Below, in pieces: positions 15,706 through 23,107 of a stretch of DNA of 34,104 nt. This DNA is from CAZVRZ01 sp964629965 (lineage in GTDB: Bacteria > Chloroflexota > Anaerolineae > Anaerolineales > UBA4823). Made by a program: the position numbers and the translations under genes. Within the stretch, counting starts at the first letter, position 1, and every line of letters begins with the position of its first letter. Where the stretch lies: assembly GCA_964629965.1 (NCBI GenBank), contig CAZVRZ010000052.1, forward strand, positions 1 to 34,104, in the 5' to 3' direction. The notes under the pieces are model-generated. The model did not search any database. It saw only the letters and a program-made list of their open reading frames with translations, and was not told the origin of the DNA.

Positions 15706-17049
15706 TTATTGATCCAATTTCGTACGGATTGCCTGCTGGAAGCGCTCACGCACGCCTTCAAAAGGGATGCGCTGCATGATCGGCTCGAAGAAACCTTCCA
15801 CGATCAGGCGTTCTGCATCTTCACGAGGTATACCGCGGCTGAGCAAGTAAAATATTTGGGTCTCATCTATTTTACCCACAGTCGCCCCATGTGTACAGCG
15901 CACATCATCCGCCAGGATCTCTAAGCCAGGGATCGAATCGGCGCGTGCCTGTGAACTCAACACCAGGTTACGATTGGCCTGGTAACCGTCCGCTTTTTGT
16001 GCATTCGGGGCTACATAGATCATGCCTTGCCACACAGAGCGGCTGGCGCCTTTTAGCGCCCCTTTGAAGAGCAGGTCGCTGGTCGTGTTTGGCGCCAGGT
16101 GGTTTTGCTGGGTATCGTGATCCAGGTGCTGGAGGCCATTGGTGAAATAAAAGCCAGACATTCGCCCGCTGGCGCCCGGCCCTACCAGGTCTAGCTCAGA
16201 AAAACTCTTGCTCAGGCGGCTGCCCATGTCGCCAAAGATCCAATCCAGGCTGCCGTCACGCTCCACCCGGGCGCGTTCATGGGTAAAATTCCACACATGC
16301 TCGCCCCACGATTGCAGCTCCACAAAGCGCAAATGAGCGCCCTCGCCAACATGGATCTCCACCAACCCTGCATGCAGCGTTTCCCCTTCTGCTTCGTTCG
16401 GTGAAGCCGCTTCATGAATGTAGGTCAACGAGGCTCCTTCTTCCAGGCAGATCAACAAATGAGAGAAATAAGCCTTGCCGCCGCCCGGTCCCCACAAAAC
16501 AGAATGCAGAGGCGCCTGCACCTGCACGTTCTTGGGAACATACACCAAGGCGCCATCATCTGCAAAGGCTGCCGCCAGGGCAGCAAACTTGCCCTCATCG
16601 GCGCGCACGATCTTTCCCAACACCCGTTCCAGGATCAAAGGATGGTCGCGGCTGGCAGTGATGAAGTCCGCAAAGATCACCCCCTGCGCCGCCAGTGCCG
16701 CCTCCAGGCGGACCACTGTCCGATCCGGCAAGATCAACATCTGCCCGCCATGCCGGTCTTCCACCGGCGGCCGGCGCAGCTCTTCAGGTAATGGCGGATA
16801 AGGTTCGTCGCCGAGCCTCTCCAACCTGAACGCCTCCACTGGCAGGCTCTTCAAATCGGTCCGTCGCCAGGCTTCCTCGCTGGTCGAAGGCAGCGGCAAT
16901 TTCTCATAGATTTCCCAGGCTTTTTCCCGGTAAACGTTCAAGGAAATATTCTCGGTGGAAACGGGCATCATATCCCGGGTGAAGTTGAACTTCCCAGAGC
17001 CTGCCGGGCGGGCACGCCCTGTGCGAGTGACTACTGTGCGTTTTGTCAT
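15706..17049 (-). CDS. sufD: Fe-S assembly complex subunit SufD
   Basis: 447 residues with the SufB/SufD beta-helix core. The conserved C-terminal block has C385-T-H387-G-A-T (CTHGATVGK), where the His matches the functional SufD histidine. The C-terminal FYLLSRGIPREDAERLIVEGFFEP helix pair binds SufC. It pairs with SufB and two SufC to form SufBC2D, which builds clusters with ATP. It starts 4 nt after the sufB stop. The first 27 residues are basic (RTVVTRTGRARP) and poorly conserved in look; an internal Met-Met at residues 27-28 is a possible later start. Confidence 0.96.
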   Translation of the reverse strand: MTKRTVVTRTGRARPAGSGKFNFTRDMMPVSTENISLNVYREKAWEIYEKLPLPSTSEEAWRRTDLKSLPVEAFRLERLGDEPYPPLPEELRRPPVEDRHGGQMLILPDRTVVRLEAALAAQGVIFADFITASRDHPLILERVLGKIVRADEGKFAALAAAFADDGALVYVPKNVQVQAPLHSVLWGPGGGKAYFSHLLICLEEGASLTYIHEAASPNEAEGETLHAGLVEIHVGEGAHLRFVELQSWGEHVWNFTHERARVERDGSLDWIFGDMGSRLSKSFSELDLVGPGASGRMSGFYFTNGLQHLDHDTQQNHLAPNTTSDLLFKGALKGASRSVWQGMIYVAPNAQKADGYQANRNLVLSSQARADSIPGLEILADDVRCTHGATVGKIDETQIFYLLSRGIPREDAERLIVEGFFEPIMQRIPFEGVRERFQQAIRTKLDQ

Positions 17050-17053
17050 AGCC

Positions 17054-18460
17054 CTACCCCACCGAGCCTTCCATCTGAATTTGGATCAAGCGGTTCATCT
17101 CAATCGCATATTCCATCGGCAGCTCCTTCACCAACGGTTCGATGAAACCGGAAACCACCATCGAGGTGGCTTGTTCTTTGCTCAAACCCCGGCTCATCAG
17201 GTAGAACAACTGCTCTTCGCCCACCTTGGATACAGAAGCCTCGTGGCCAACGCTCACATCCTGGGCATCGATCTCGATCGATGGGTACGTATCTGAGCGC
17301 GAGCGCTCATCCAGCAGCAAAGCATCGCACACCACGTTGGAACGCGAGCCTTCGGCCTCCTTGAACACTTTCAACAGGCCGCGGTATGAAGAACGCCCGC
17401 CGCCTCTGCTGATCGACTTGGAAGTGATCTTGCTGGTAGTGTTCGGCGCCACGTGCAGCATCTTGCCCCCGGCATCCTGGTGCTGCCCCGGCCCGGCAAA
17501 CGCCATCGAAAGGATCTCGCCATGCGCCCCGGGTCCCATCAAATAGCAGGAAGGATACTTCATCGTCAGCTTAGAACCCAGGTTCGAATCGACCCATTCC
17601 ATGGTGCCGGCTTCCTGCACCAGGGCCCGCTGTGTGACCAGGTTGTACACGTTATTCGACCAATTCTGGATGGTCGTATAACGCACCCGCGCCCCTTTGT
17701 TGACCACGATCTCGATCACACCGGAATGAAGGGAATCGGTGGTGTATTGGGGCGCCGTGCAGCCCTCAACATAATGAAGATAAGAACCTTCATCCGCAAT
17801 GATCAGGGTGCGTTCGAACTGGCCGATGTTGGCCACGTTCAATCGGAAATAGGCTTGCAAAGGCAGGTTGATCTTGACGCCCGGCGGCACGTAGATGAAC
17901 GAACCGCCCGACCAGACGGCACTGTTCAAGGCAGCAAACTTGTTATCTTCGATCGGCACCACCGTGCTGAAATACTGGCGAAACAGATCGGGATGAGAAC
18001 GTAAGCCCTCCTCGATCGATACAAAGATCACTCCTTGCTTGGCCAGGTTCTCTTGCACTTTGTGATAGACCATTTCCGAATCGTACTGCGCACCGACGCC
18101 CGCCAGGAATTTTCGCTCGGCCTCCGGAATGCCCAGCCGGTCAAACGTTTTCTTGATCGTCGCGGGCACATCGTCCCACGAACGGCCTTCTTGATCGGAT
18201 GGCTTGACATAATAATAAATATCGTCCAGGTTCAAGTTGGAAAGATCGCCTCCCCAGGTGGGCATGGGCCGCCGCTGGTAATGCTCCAGCGCTCTCAAGC
18301 GAAACTCCAACATCCACTCCGGTTCGCCCTTCATGGATGAAATTTGCTTCACAACCTCGCTATCCAGGCCTCTGCGGGACTTGAAGACAGAAACATCCGG
18401 GTCGCTAAACCCGTATTTATAATCCCCAAAGCCCTGCAATATCTGTGCATCGGAACCCAT
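17054..18460 (-). CDS. sufB: Fe-S assembly complex subunit SufB
   Basis: 468 residues from ATG 18460, preferred because GGGAGG lies 5 nt upstream; a GTG at 18478 directly after the sufC stop is the longer option. The protein has the SufB signature FIYVPPGVK, the EGCTAPQYTTDSLHSGVIEI block, and the C-terminal catalytic region with Cys378 (VVCDALLLDERS) and His406-Glu407 (VGHEASVSKVGEEQ), which correspond to the persulfide-accepting Cys and the cluster ligand region of E. coli SufB. It forms the scaffold half of SufBC2D. Confidence 0.97.
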   Translation of the reverse strand: MGSDAQILQGFGDYKYGFSDPDVSVFKSRRGLDSEVVKQISSMKGEPEWMLEFRLRALEHYQRRPMPTWGGDLSNLNLDDIYYYVKPSDQEGRSWDDVPATIKKTFDRLGIPEAERKFLAGVGAQYDSEMVYHKVQENLAKQGVIFVSIEEGLRSHPDLFRQYFSTVVPIEDNKFAALNSAVWSGGSFIYVPPGVKINLPLQAYFRLNVANIGQFERTLIIADEGSYLHYVEGCTAPQYTTDSLHSGVIEIVVNKGARVRYTTIQNWSNNVYNLVTQRALVQEAGTMEWVDSNLGSKLTMKYPSCYLMGPGAHGEILSMAFAGPGQHQDAGGKMLHVAPNTTSKITSKSISRGGGRSSYRGLLKVFKEAEGSRSNVVCDALLLDERSRSDTYPSIEIDAQDVSVGHEASVSKVGEEQLFYLMSRGLSKEQATSMVVSGFIEPLVKELPMEYAIEMNRLIQIQMEGSVG

Positions 18461-18478
18461 CACAACCTCCCAATTCAC

Positions 18479-19261
18479 TTAGCGCGCAGCAAGCGTTTCG
18501 GCGGCATATTTCTCGCGCACCCAATCGTAACCGTGTTCTTCCAGGTGCAGCGCCAGGTCCGCCCCGCCCGACTCAACGATCCGCCCGTCCAGCATCACAT
18601 GCACGAAATCCGGCTTGATGTAATTCAAGATCCGCTGGTAATGGGTGATTACCAGCACCCCCACATGCGGGCCACGCAGCGCGTTCACTCCGTCGGAGAC
18701 AATGCGCAGCGCATCGATATCCAGTCCCGAGTCTGTCTCATCCAAAATCGCCACTTCGGGGCGCAGCGCGGCCATCTGCAGGATCTCGGCGCGCTTCTTT
18801 TCACCGCCCGAAAAACCATCGTTCAGGTAACGCCCGGCAAAATTGTGATCCATCTGCAGCATATCCATGTGTTCTTTCAACAAGCGGCGAAATTCAGGGA
18901 CGGGGATGCCCTTATCTTCAGGGTTCTCCGCCCGCCGCCGGGCGTTGATCGCGGTGCGCAGGAAATTGGCCACCGACACGCCCGGAATGGCTACCGGGTA
19001 CTGGAAAGCCAGGAACAGGCCCAGGCGAGAACGCGCATCGGACTCCATTTCCAGGATGTTCTGCTCTTTGAACCAGGCCTCGCCGCCGGTGACGGTGTAA
19101 GATGGGTGCCCCATTAATGCATAAGCCAGGGTAGATTTACCCGTTCCATTCGGCCCCATCAAGGCATGCACTTCGCCCTGCCGGATGGTCAGGTTGAAGC
19201 CTTTTAAGATCTCTTTGCCATCAATGCTCACGTGCAAGTCACGGATCACCAGTTCAGACAT
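18479..19261 (-). CDS. sufC: Fe-S assembly ATPase SufC
   Basis: 260 residues. ABC ATPase motifs are Walker A GPNGTGKS (36-43), signature SGGEKKR (151-157, the family SGGEKKRxE form) and Walker B AILDETDSGLD (171-181), where the SufC-typical TDSGLD is intact. The soluble ATPase drives shape changes of SufB and SufD. It is the first gene of the suf run; a GAAGGAG ribosome site lies upstream of ATG 19261. The order C-B-D-S-U is that of Bacillus-like suf operons, except that a small gene sits between sufD and sufS. Confidence 0.98.
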   Translation of the reverse strand: MSELVIRDLHVSIDGKEILKGFNLTIRQGEVHALMGPNGTGKSTLAYALMGHPSYTVTGGEAWFKEQNILEMESDARSRLGLFLAFQYPVAIPGVSVANFLRTAINARRRAENPEDKGIPVPEFRRLLKEHMDMLQMDHNFAGRYLNDGFSGGEKKRAEILQMAALRPEVAILDETDSGLDIDALRIVSDGVNALRGPHVGVLVITHYQRILNYIKPDFVHVMLDGRIVESGGADLALHLEEHGYDWVREKYAAETLAAR

Positions 19262-19359
19262 ATCAAAGCCACTCCTTCATGATGAAAACACACCAGCCGG
19301 CCCTGGTTTTTCGATAAAACAAAACCCAAGATTCCGGCTGCCGCTGCCAAGACGTCCGC

Positions 19360-19388
19360 ATTATAGCACAAGCCACGAACAGCGTCAA
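19360..19388 (-). promoter_or_regulatory. sigma-70-type promoter of the suf run
   Basis: On the minus strand TTGACG (19383-19388) is followed by a 17-nt spacer and TATAAT (19360-19365), about 98 nt upstream of the sufC start. This is a near-consensus housekeeping promoter. The inverted repeat at 19390-19415 abuts its -35 box, so a bound regulator could block or contact RNA polymerase there. Confidence 0.8.
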
Positions 19389-19389
19389 T

Positions 19390-19415
19390 ATTATTAAGAT
19401 AAATATCTTAATAAT
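19390..19415. promoter_or_regulatory. Perfect 12-bp inverted repeat, probable suf operator
   Basis: ATTATTAAGATA and TATCTTAATAAT are perfect inverted arms around an AA spacer. The site touches the -35 box of the sufC promoter and lies 57 nt upstream of the regulator's -35 box. The divergently encoded winged-helix regulator is the natural candidate to bind it, but that is inferred; it differs from the CAAC-N-GTTG site known for cyanobacterial SufR. Confidence 0.7.
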
Positions 19416-19447
19416 TCAAACCATCGAATTGCGTCTCGGCAGGTAAT

Positions 19448-19462
19448 ATTTTTGATAAAAAT
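19448..19462. promoter_or_regulatory. Small inverted repeat near the regulator promoter
   Basis: ATTTTT and AAAAAT flank a GAT spacer, 10 nt upstream of the -35 box of the regulator promoter. It could be a second operator half or simply AT-rich DNA. The arms are A/T only, so chance is a real option. Confidence 0.3.
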
Positions 19463-19471
19463 CTAATTTAT

Positions 19472-19501
19472 TTGACAGAACTCCACCTGCTTTGGTATAC
19501 T
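19472..19501 (+). promoter_or_regulatory. sigma-70-type promoter of the SufR-like gene
   Basis: TTGACA (19472-19477), an 18-nt spacer, then TATACT (19496-19501) preceded by TGG (extended -10). Transcription would start near 19508, leaving only about 4 nt before the ATG at 19512, and no ribosome site is present. The message is predicted to be leaderless or nearly so. Confidence 0.75.
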
Positions 19502-19511
19502 TCCATTCACT

Positions 19512-20162
19512 ATGAGCACCACTCGCGAAAAAGTACTCGAAACCTTATTGGCCCGGCCGCGCTGCACGATCAACGATCTGGCAGAAAGTGTTGGCATCGA
19601 CCCCATCTCCGTTCGCCACCACATCAGCCGCCTGCAGATCGATGGCCTGGTTGGCTCGGAAGAAGAGAACAACCATGGTGTTGGCCGGCCTCACCGCGTG
19701 TATTTCCTGACCGAAGCCGGTCTCGAAAAATTCCCCTCTCGCTACATCCGCCTGACCATCCGCCTGTTGGAACAGCTCAAAGAGACCATGCCGCCGGCTA
19801 TGGTCAACCAGCTCTTCTCCCAAATGGCCGCCGGCCTGATCAGCGATTACACTTCCAGTGCGGCTTTGCAAGACCTGGGCGTGGAAGAGCGCCTGCAGCT
19901 TTTGAAAGATGTCTTGCAGCGAGAGGGCTTTGTGATCGACTGGCAGCAGACCGAAGACGGCTACCAGATCAACGAGACAAGCTGCCCCTACTATCATATC
20001 GGGCAAGATCACCCAGAAGTGTGCTCGGTCGACCAGATGTTCATCTCATCCCTGCTCTCTGTACCGGTACAAAAAACCAGGTGCATTCTCAACGGGGACA
20101 GCTACTGTACGTATATCATTCCCACTCCGGTCTTTAAAACCCCCAAAGGATCAAAATCATGA
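19512..20162 (+). CDS. sufR: SufR-like winged-helix Fe-S sensing repressor
   Basis: 216 residues. An N-terminal winged-helix domain (about 1-75) has the recognition-helix segment ISVRHHISRLQIDGLV and the wing GRPHRVYFLT. A helical middle part follows, then C-terminal cysteines C158-x12-C171-x19-C191-x7-C199. The C-x12-C start matches the Fe-S ligand layout of cyanobacterial and mycobacterial SufR, which represses suf genes when its cluster is bound. It is encoded divergently from sufC with an inverted repeat between the two, and overlaps the next gene by 4 bp. Other members of this family bind other ligands, so the Fe-S role rests on the cysteines and the location. Confidence 0.88.
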   Translation: MSTTREKVLETLLARPRCTINDLAESVGIDPISVRHHISRLQIDGLVGSEEENNHGVGRPHRVYFLTEAGLEKFPSRYIRLTIRLLEQLKETMPPAMVNQLFSQMAAGLISDYTSSAALQDLGVEERLQLLKDVLQREGFVIDWQQTEDGYQINETSCPYYHIGQDHPEVCSVDQMFISSLLSVPVQKTRCILNGDSYCTYIIPTPVFKTPKGSKS

Positions 20163-20503
20163 GCGCCGAACCCACCCGCAAAGCAGCCTGGTCGATCGAC
20201 CAGAGCCACCCCGCCCTGGTCAAGCCCTTGGAAGAAGCCTTACGCCAGGTGATGGACCCTGAGATCGGCTTGAACGTGGTCGAACTGGGCCTGGTGCGCG
20301 AGGTGGTCGTGCGCCACGACAGCGCCGAAATCTCGATGATGATGACCACGCCGTTTTGTCCTTACGCACCGGCCATGTTGGAAATGGCGCGTCAAAAGGC
20401 TGAGGAAGCCTTGCAGCGCCCCACCACCGTCGAATTCATCACCGAACCCTGGGACCCGTCCATGATGGACGACGATGCTGCCCAAGAGTGGGGTTTCTTC
20501 TAG
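20159..20503 (+). CDS. MIP18/DUF59 family Fe-S maturation protein (SufT-like)
   Basis: 114 residues with the MIP18-family motifs VMDPEIGLNVVELGLV (31-46) and MTTPFCPYAP, carrying the conserved reactive Cys67. Family members include SufT and PaaD; they help to place or mature Fe-S clusters in client proteins. It lacks the longer N-terminal extension of classical SufT. Its ATG overlaps the stop of the SufR-like gene (ATGA), so the two are translated together from the regulator promoter. The C-terminal tail ends EWGFF and is acidic before that. Confidence 0.92.
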   Translation: MSAEPTRKAAWSIDQSHPALVKPLEEALRQVMDPEIGLNVVELGLVREVVVRHDSAEISMMMTTPFCPYAPAMLEMARQKAEEALQRPTTVEFITEPWDPSMMDDDAAQEWGFF

Positions 20504-20533
20504 TTTTGATACCTGTGCAAAATCGGATTAGTG

Positions 20534-20542
20534 TGCTAAACT
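20534..20542 (+). promoter_or_regulatory. Extended -10 promoter before rpsF
   Basis: TGC followed by TAAACT (20537-20542) matches an extended -10. The expected -35 region 17 nt upstream (TGTGCA) is poor, so an extended -10 would have to carry most of the contact. The start would fall near 20549, just before the leader hairpins. Confidence 0.4.
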
Positions 20543-20559
20543 AACGTCCGTTAATTGAC

Positions 20560-20645
20560 AAGTCCACTTTTCGTGGCTTGCTTTCCGCTCTTGGCTGACC
20601 GCCCGGTTTGCCCAGGGGCAATCCCGAGGAAAGGAGGCAATCCCT
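20560..20645 (+). ncRNA. rpsF leader, probable S6:S18 binding RNA
   Basis: The leader folds into a small hairpin (AAGTCCAC with one bulge against GTGGCTT, 20560-20579) and a longer one. In the latter, CTTTCC (20581-20586) pairs with GGAAAG (20628-20633), which reaches into the ribosome site AAGGAGG (20631-20637). TTGCCC (20608-20613) pairs with GGGCAA (20616-20621) inside it, and CCG trinucleotides sit beside the stems. S6 and S18 are known to bind such CCG-bulged leaders of rpsF operons and repress translation. Location and shape fit; no covariance model was run. Confidence 0.55.
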
Positions 20646-20930
20646 ATGCGTGATTATGAGTTGATTTTCATTATCCATCCCGATTTGGACGATACCGCCA
20701 CGAGCGAAATCGTTGAAAAAGTCAATGGATGGATCACCGGAGACGGTGGCGTTATCGTTAAAACCGAGCTGTGGGGCAAGCGCAAGCTTGCTTACGCAAT
20801 CCGCAAACAAAAAGAAGGCCAGTACGTGTTCATCAAAATGCAAATGAAGAACACCACTGGAGTCATTCTGGAACGCAATCTACGCGTCACCGAACCCATT
20901 CTGCGTTCCTTGATTACAGTCGCTGAATAA
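20646..20930 (+). CDS. rpsF: 30S ribosomal protein S6
   Basis: 94 residues, standard S6 length, starting MRDYELIFIIHPDLDD with the LWGKRKLAYAI motif in the middle. It binds S18 and the platform of the 30S subunit. An AAGGAGG ribosome site lies 8 nt before the ATG. It is first in rpsF-ssb-rpsR; the usual rplI is not next in this window. Probably repressed by the S6:S18 pair through its leader. Confidence 0.98.
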   Translation: MRDYELIFIIHPDLDDTATSEIVEKVNGWITGDGGVIVKTELWGKRKLAYAIRKQKEGQYVFIKMQMKNTTGVILERNLRVTEPILRSLITVAE

Positions 20931-20960
20931 TCAGGCACCCCGACCACCAAGGAGAACCGT

Positions 20961-21356
20961 ATGAGTCGCAGCTTGAACAAGGTCATGCTCATTGGAAATC
21001 TTGGACGAGACCCCGAAATGCGTTATACACCTTCGGGCAGGCCCGTCACCACCTTTTCAGTTGCCGTCAGCCGCAAATGGACTACCTCTGAAGGCGAGCG
21101 CCATACAGATACCGAATGGTTCAATGTGGTCGCCTGGAGTAACCTGGCCGAAATCTGTAAACAGTACCTGTCCAAGGGGCAGCACGTTTACGTGGAAGGC
21201 CGCTTACAAACCCGTCACTGGGATGATAACGATGGGAACAAACATACCGCCGTCGAGGTTGTCGCCAACGAGATGATCATGTTAGGCGACCGCCGCGAGA
21301 GTGAAGAAAGCTCTGAGACGGAAGATCTCGATACGAATGAAGAATTCCCGTTCTAA
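20961..21356 (+). CDS. ssb: Single-stranded DNA-binding protein
   Basis: 131 residues. The OB-fold starts SLNKVMLIGNLGRDPEMRYTP and contains DTEWFNVVAW, the usual bacterial SSB blocks. The C-terminus is acidic (about residues 110-131) and ends EEFPF, a variant of the DDIPF tip that recruits repair and replication partners. The linker is short. It sits 30 nt after rpsF with a GGAGA ribosome site. Confidence 0.97.
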   Translation: MSRSLNKVMLIGNLGRDPEMRYTPSGRPVTTFSVAVSRKWTTSEGERHTDTEWFNVVAWSNLAEICKQYLSKGQHVYVEGRLQTRHWDDNDGNKHTAVEVVANEMIMLGDRRESEESSETEDLDTNEEFPF

Positions 21357-21377
21357 TGCTAGAAGGAGTTTTTTAAG

Positions 21378-21653
21378 ATGGATGATTCAATGAATGAACG
21401 CCCTGAACGCGAATACGGCTCGCAGCGCCGTTTTTTCGCCGCACCGCGCGTTTGCCAGTTCTGCACCGAGCGCGGCATCGTGATCGACTATAAGAACACC
21501 GAGCTGTTACGCCGCTATGTTCAGGACGATGGAAAGATCCGCCCACGCCGCCAGACTGGCGCATGCGCCCGCCACCAGCGCGAGATCGCACAGGCCGTCA
21601 AGCGCGCCCGTCACCTGGCGCTGCTTCCTTTCAAAGGCGAAGTTCTTCGCTAA
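21378..21653 (+). CDS. rpsR: 30S ribosomal protein S18
   Basis: 91 residues. The S18 core is clear: IDYKNTELLRRYV and GKIRPRRQTGACARHQREIAQAVKRARHLALLPF. CQFC and a later Cys in GACARHQ give a zinc-binding (C+) S18. AGAAGGAG lies 9 nt before ATG 21378; a second ATG at 21390 is less well placed. S18 partners S6 in the ribosome and in leader-mediated control. Confidence 0.97.
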   Translation: MDDSMNERPEREYGSQRRFFAAPRVCQFCTERGIVIDYKNTELLRRYVQDDGKIRPRRQTGACARHQREIAQAVKRARHLALLPFKGEVLR

Positions 21654-21673
21654 CCAGCGCACCATGCTTTGCG

Positions 21674-21708
21674 CGGGGCATAGGGACAGTTTTACTTCCT
21701 ATGCCCCG
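21674..21708. terminator. Hairpin after rpsR
   Basis: CGGGGCATAGG (21674-21684) and CCTATGCCCCG (21698-21708) form a perfect 11-bp stem around a 13-nt loop. Only TATTTAAT follows, so the U-tract is weak. It may end rpsF-ssb-rpsR in part, protect the 3' end, or control entry into the isomerase gene 22 nt later. Confidence 0.6.
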
Positions 21709-21730
21709 TATTTAATCAATTGAGGTTTAT

Positions 21731-23029
21731 ATGGCAAGAGAAACAAAAGTAAAAGTTACTTCCAAGAAACACATGGCGCGCCTGGAAAAAGAAGCTCTTC
21801 AAACGCGCTATCTCATCATCGTTACGATCCTGATCCTGACCGCAGTGATCGGCCTGATCGTATATGGCGTGGTCAATGAAAGGGTGCTGAAGCCCCTCAA
21901 GCCGGTCGTACGGGTGGGCGAGGATAAAGTCACCCAGCGCGAATATATCGAACGTGCCACCTACACTCGCTACACCCTGGTTAACCAATACGACCAGTAC
22001 GCGCAAATGGCGCAGTATTTTGGCAGCGATCCAAGTTTTCAAACGCAATTAGCCCAATTTGCCACTCAGTTGAACCCGCCAGTCTTAGGGCAAAACGTGA
22101 TCGACAGCCTGGTCAGAGAAAAGCTCATCATGCAAGAAGCCAAGGTGCGCAACATCAGCGTCTCTGAAGAAGAGATCGAGCGCCTGATCACAGATGCCTT
22201 TGGCTATTTCCCCAACGGCACTCCCACGGTCGAGCCAACCTACGAAATGAAGCCCACCTCGACCCTTTCGCCTATGCAAGAGACGCTCTCCGCACCCTTG
22301 CCCACCGCCACCCTGGTCGTGACGGGGACCATCACCGAAACCCTGGCTACCGCCACCCCGGCCTTCACTGCCACCCCAGCTTTCACTGCCACCCCCATGC
22401 CAACCTTTGAGCCCACTGCGTCTCCCACTCCCTATACCCAGGATGCTTTCAAGGAACAATTTCAAACATACCTGGACGGCCTGAAAGCCGATACCGACCT
22501 GGACGAATCAGTGCTCAGATCAGTCATCAAAGGCCAGCTCTATACGGAAAAGGTTATGGATGCCGTCCTGGCTGAAATGGACATTCCCACCAGCGCCGAT
22601 CAGGTTTGGGCGCGCCACATCCTGGTTGCCACCGAAGAAGAAGCCAAAGCCGTCATCGAACGTCTGAACAACGGAGAAGACTTCGCCAAGGTAGCCCAAG
22701 AAGTATCCACCGACACAGGCTCAAGCGTCAACGGCGGCGACCTGGGTTGGTTTGGCGTAGGCGCCATGCAGCCCGAATTTGAAAAGGGCGCTTTCAACCT
22801 GGATGTCTTTGCCATCAGCGAACCGGTACAAACTACCTTCGGCTGGCATATCATCCAATCGCTTGGGCATGAAGTCCGCCCGTTGAGCGAATCGGAATAC
22901 CAGCAGTCGCGCCAGGAACGCTTCGATACATGGCTCCTGGAAAAACGCGCTGCCTCCGATGTAGAGATTTTACCCGGCTGGGAAGAACTCACACCCACCG
23001 AGCCATCGATCCCTGACCTCGCTTCTTAG
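21731..23029 (+). CDS. Membrane-anchored parvulin-type peptidyl-prolyl isomerase (SurA/PrsA-like)
   Basis: 432 residues. A basic cytoplasmic start (KVKVTSKKHMARLEK) is followed by one TM segment (about 28-47) without an obvious cleavage site, so the rest lies outside. Residues about 55-160 look like the helical SurA_N chaperone part (QNVIDSLVREKLIMQEA). A Thr/Pro-rich insert follows (about 162-237), with tandem ATPAFT repeats. The parvulin domain spans about 292-382, with ARHILVATEEEA, NGGDLGWF (334-341) and TTFGWHIIQSL. It would help exported proteins fold. GAGG lies before the ATG. The Thr/Pro linker is common in Chloroflexota surface proteins and may be glycosylated (inference). Confidence 0.94.
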   Translation: MARETKVKVTSKKHMARLEKEALQTRYLIIVTILILTAVIGLIVYGVVNERVLKPLKPVVRVGEDKVTQREYIERATYTRYTLVNQYDQYAQMAQYFGSDPSFQTQLAQFATQLNPPVLGQNVIDSLVREKLIMQEAKVRNISVSEEEIERLITDAFGYFPNGTPTVEPTYEMKPTSTLSPMQETLSAPLPTATLVVTGTITETLATATPAFTATPAFTATPMPTFEPTASPTPYTQDAFKEQFQTYLDGLKADTDLDESVLRSVIKGQLYTEKVMDAVLAEMDIPTSADQVWARHILVATEEEAKAVIERLNNGEDFAKVAQEVSTDTGSSVNGGDLGWFGVGAMQPEFEKGAFNLDVFAISEPVQTTFGWHIIQSLGHEVRPLSESEYQQSRQERFDTWLLEKRAASDVEILPGWEELTPTEPSIPDLAS

Positions 23030-23053
23030 TGAGCCGGTCTGTCACTTAAGACA

Positions 23054-23088
23054 AAACGGGGCTGTCTATAAAAATGACAGCCCCGTTT
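23054..23088. terminator. Strong bidirectional rho-independent terminator
   Basis: AAACGGGGCTGTC (23054-23066) and GACAGCCCCGTTT (23076-23088) form a perfect 13-bp stem with a 9-nt loop. On the plus strand CAATTTTC follows; on the minus strand TTTTGTCTT follows. It lies between the convergent isomerase and smc genes and can serve both. Confidence 0.92.
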
Positions 23089-23107
23089 CAATTTTCATCG
23101 AGTCTGA

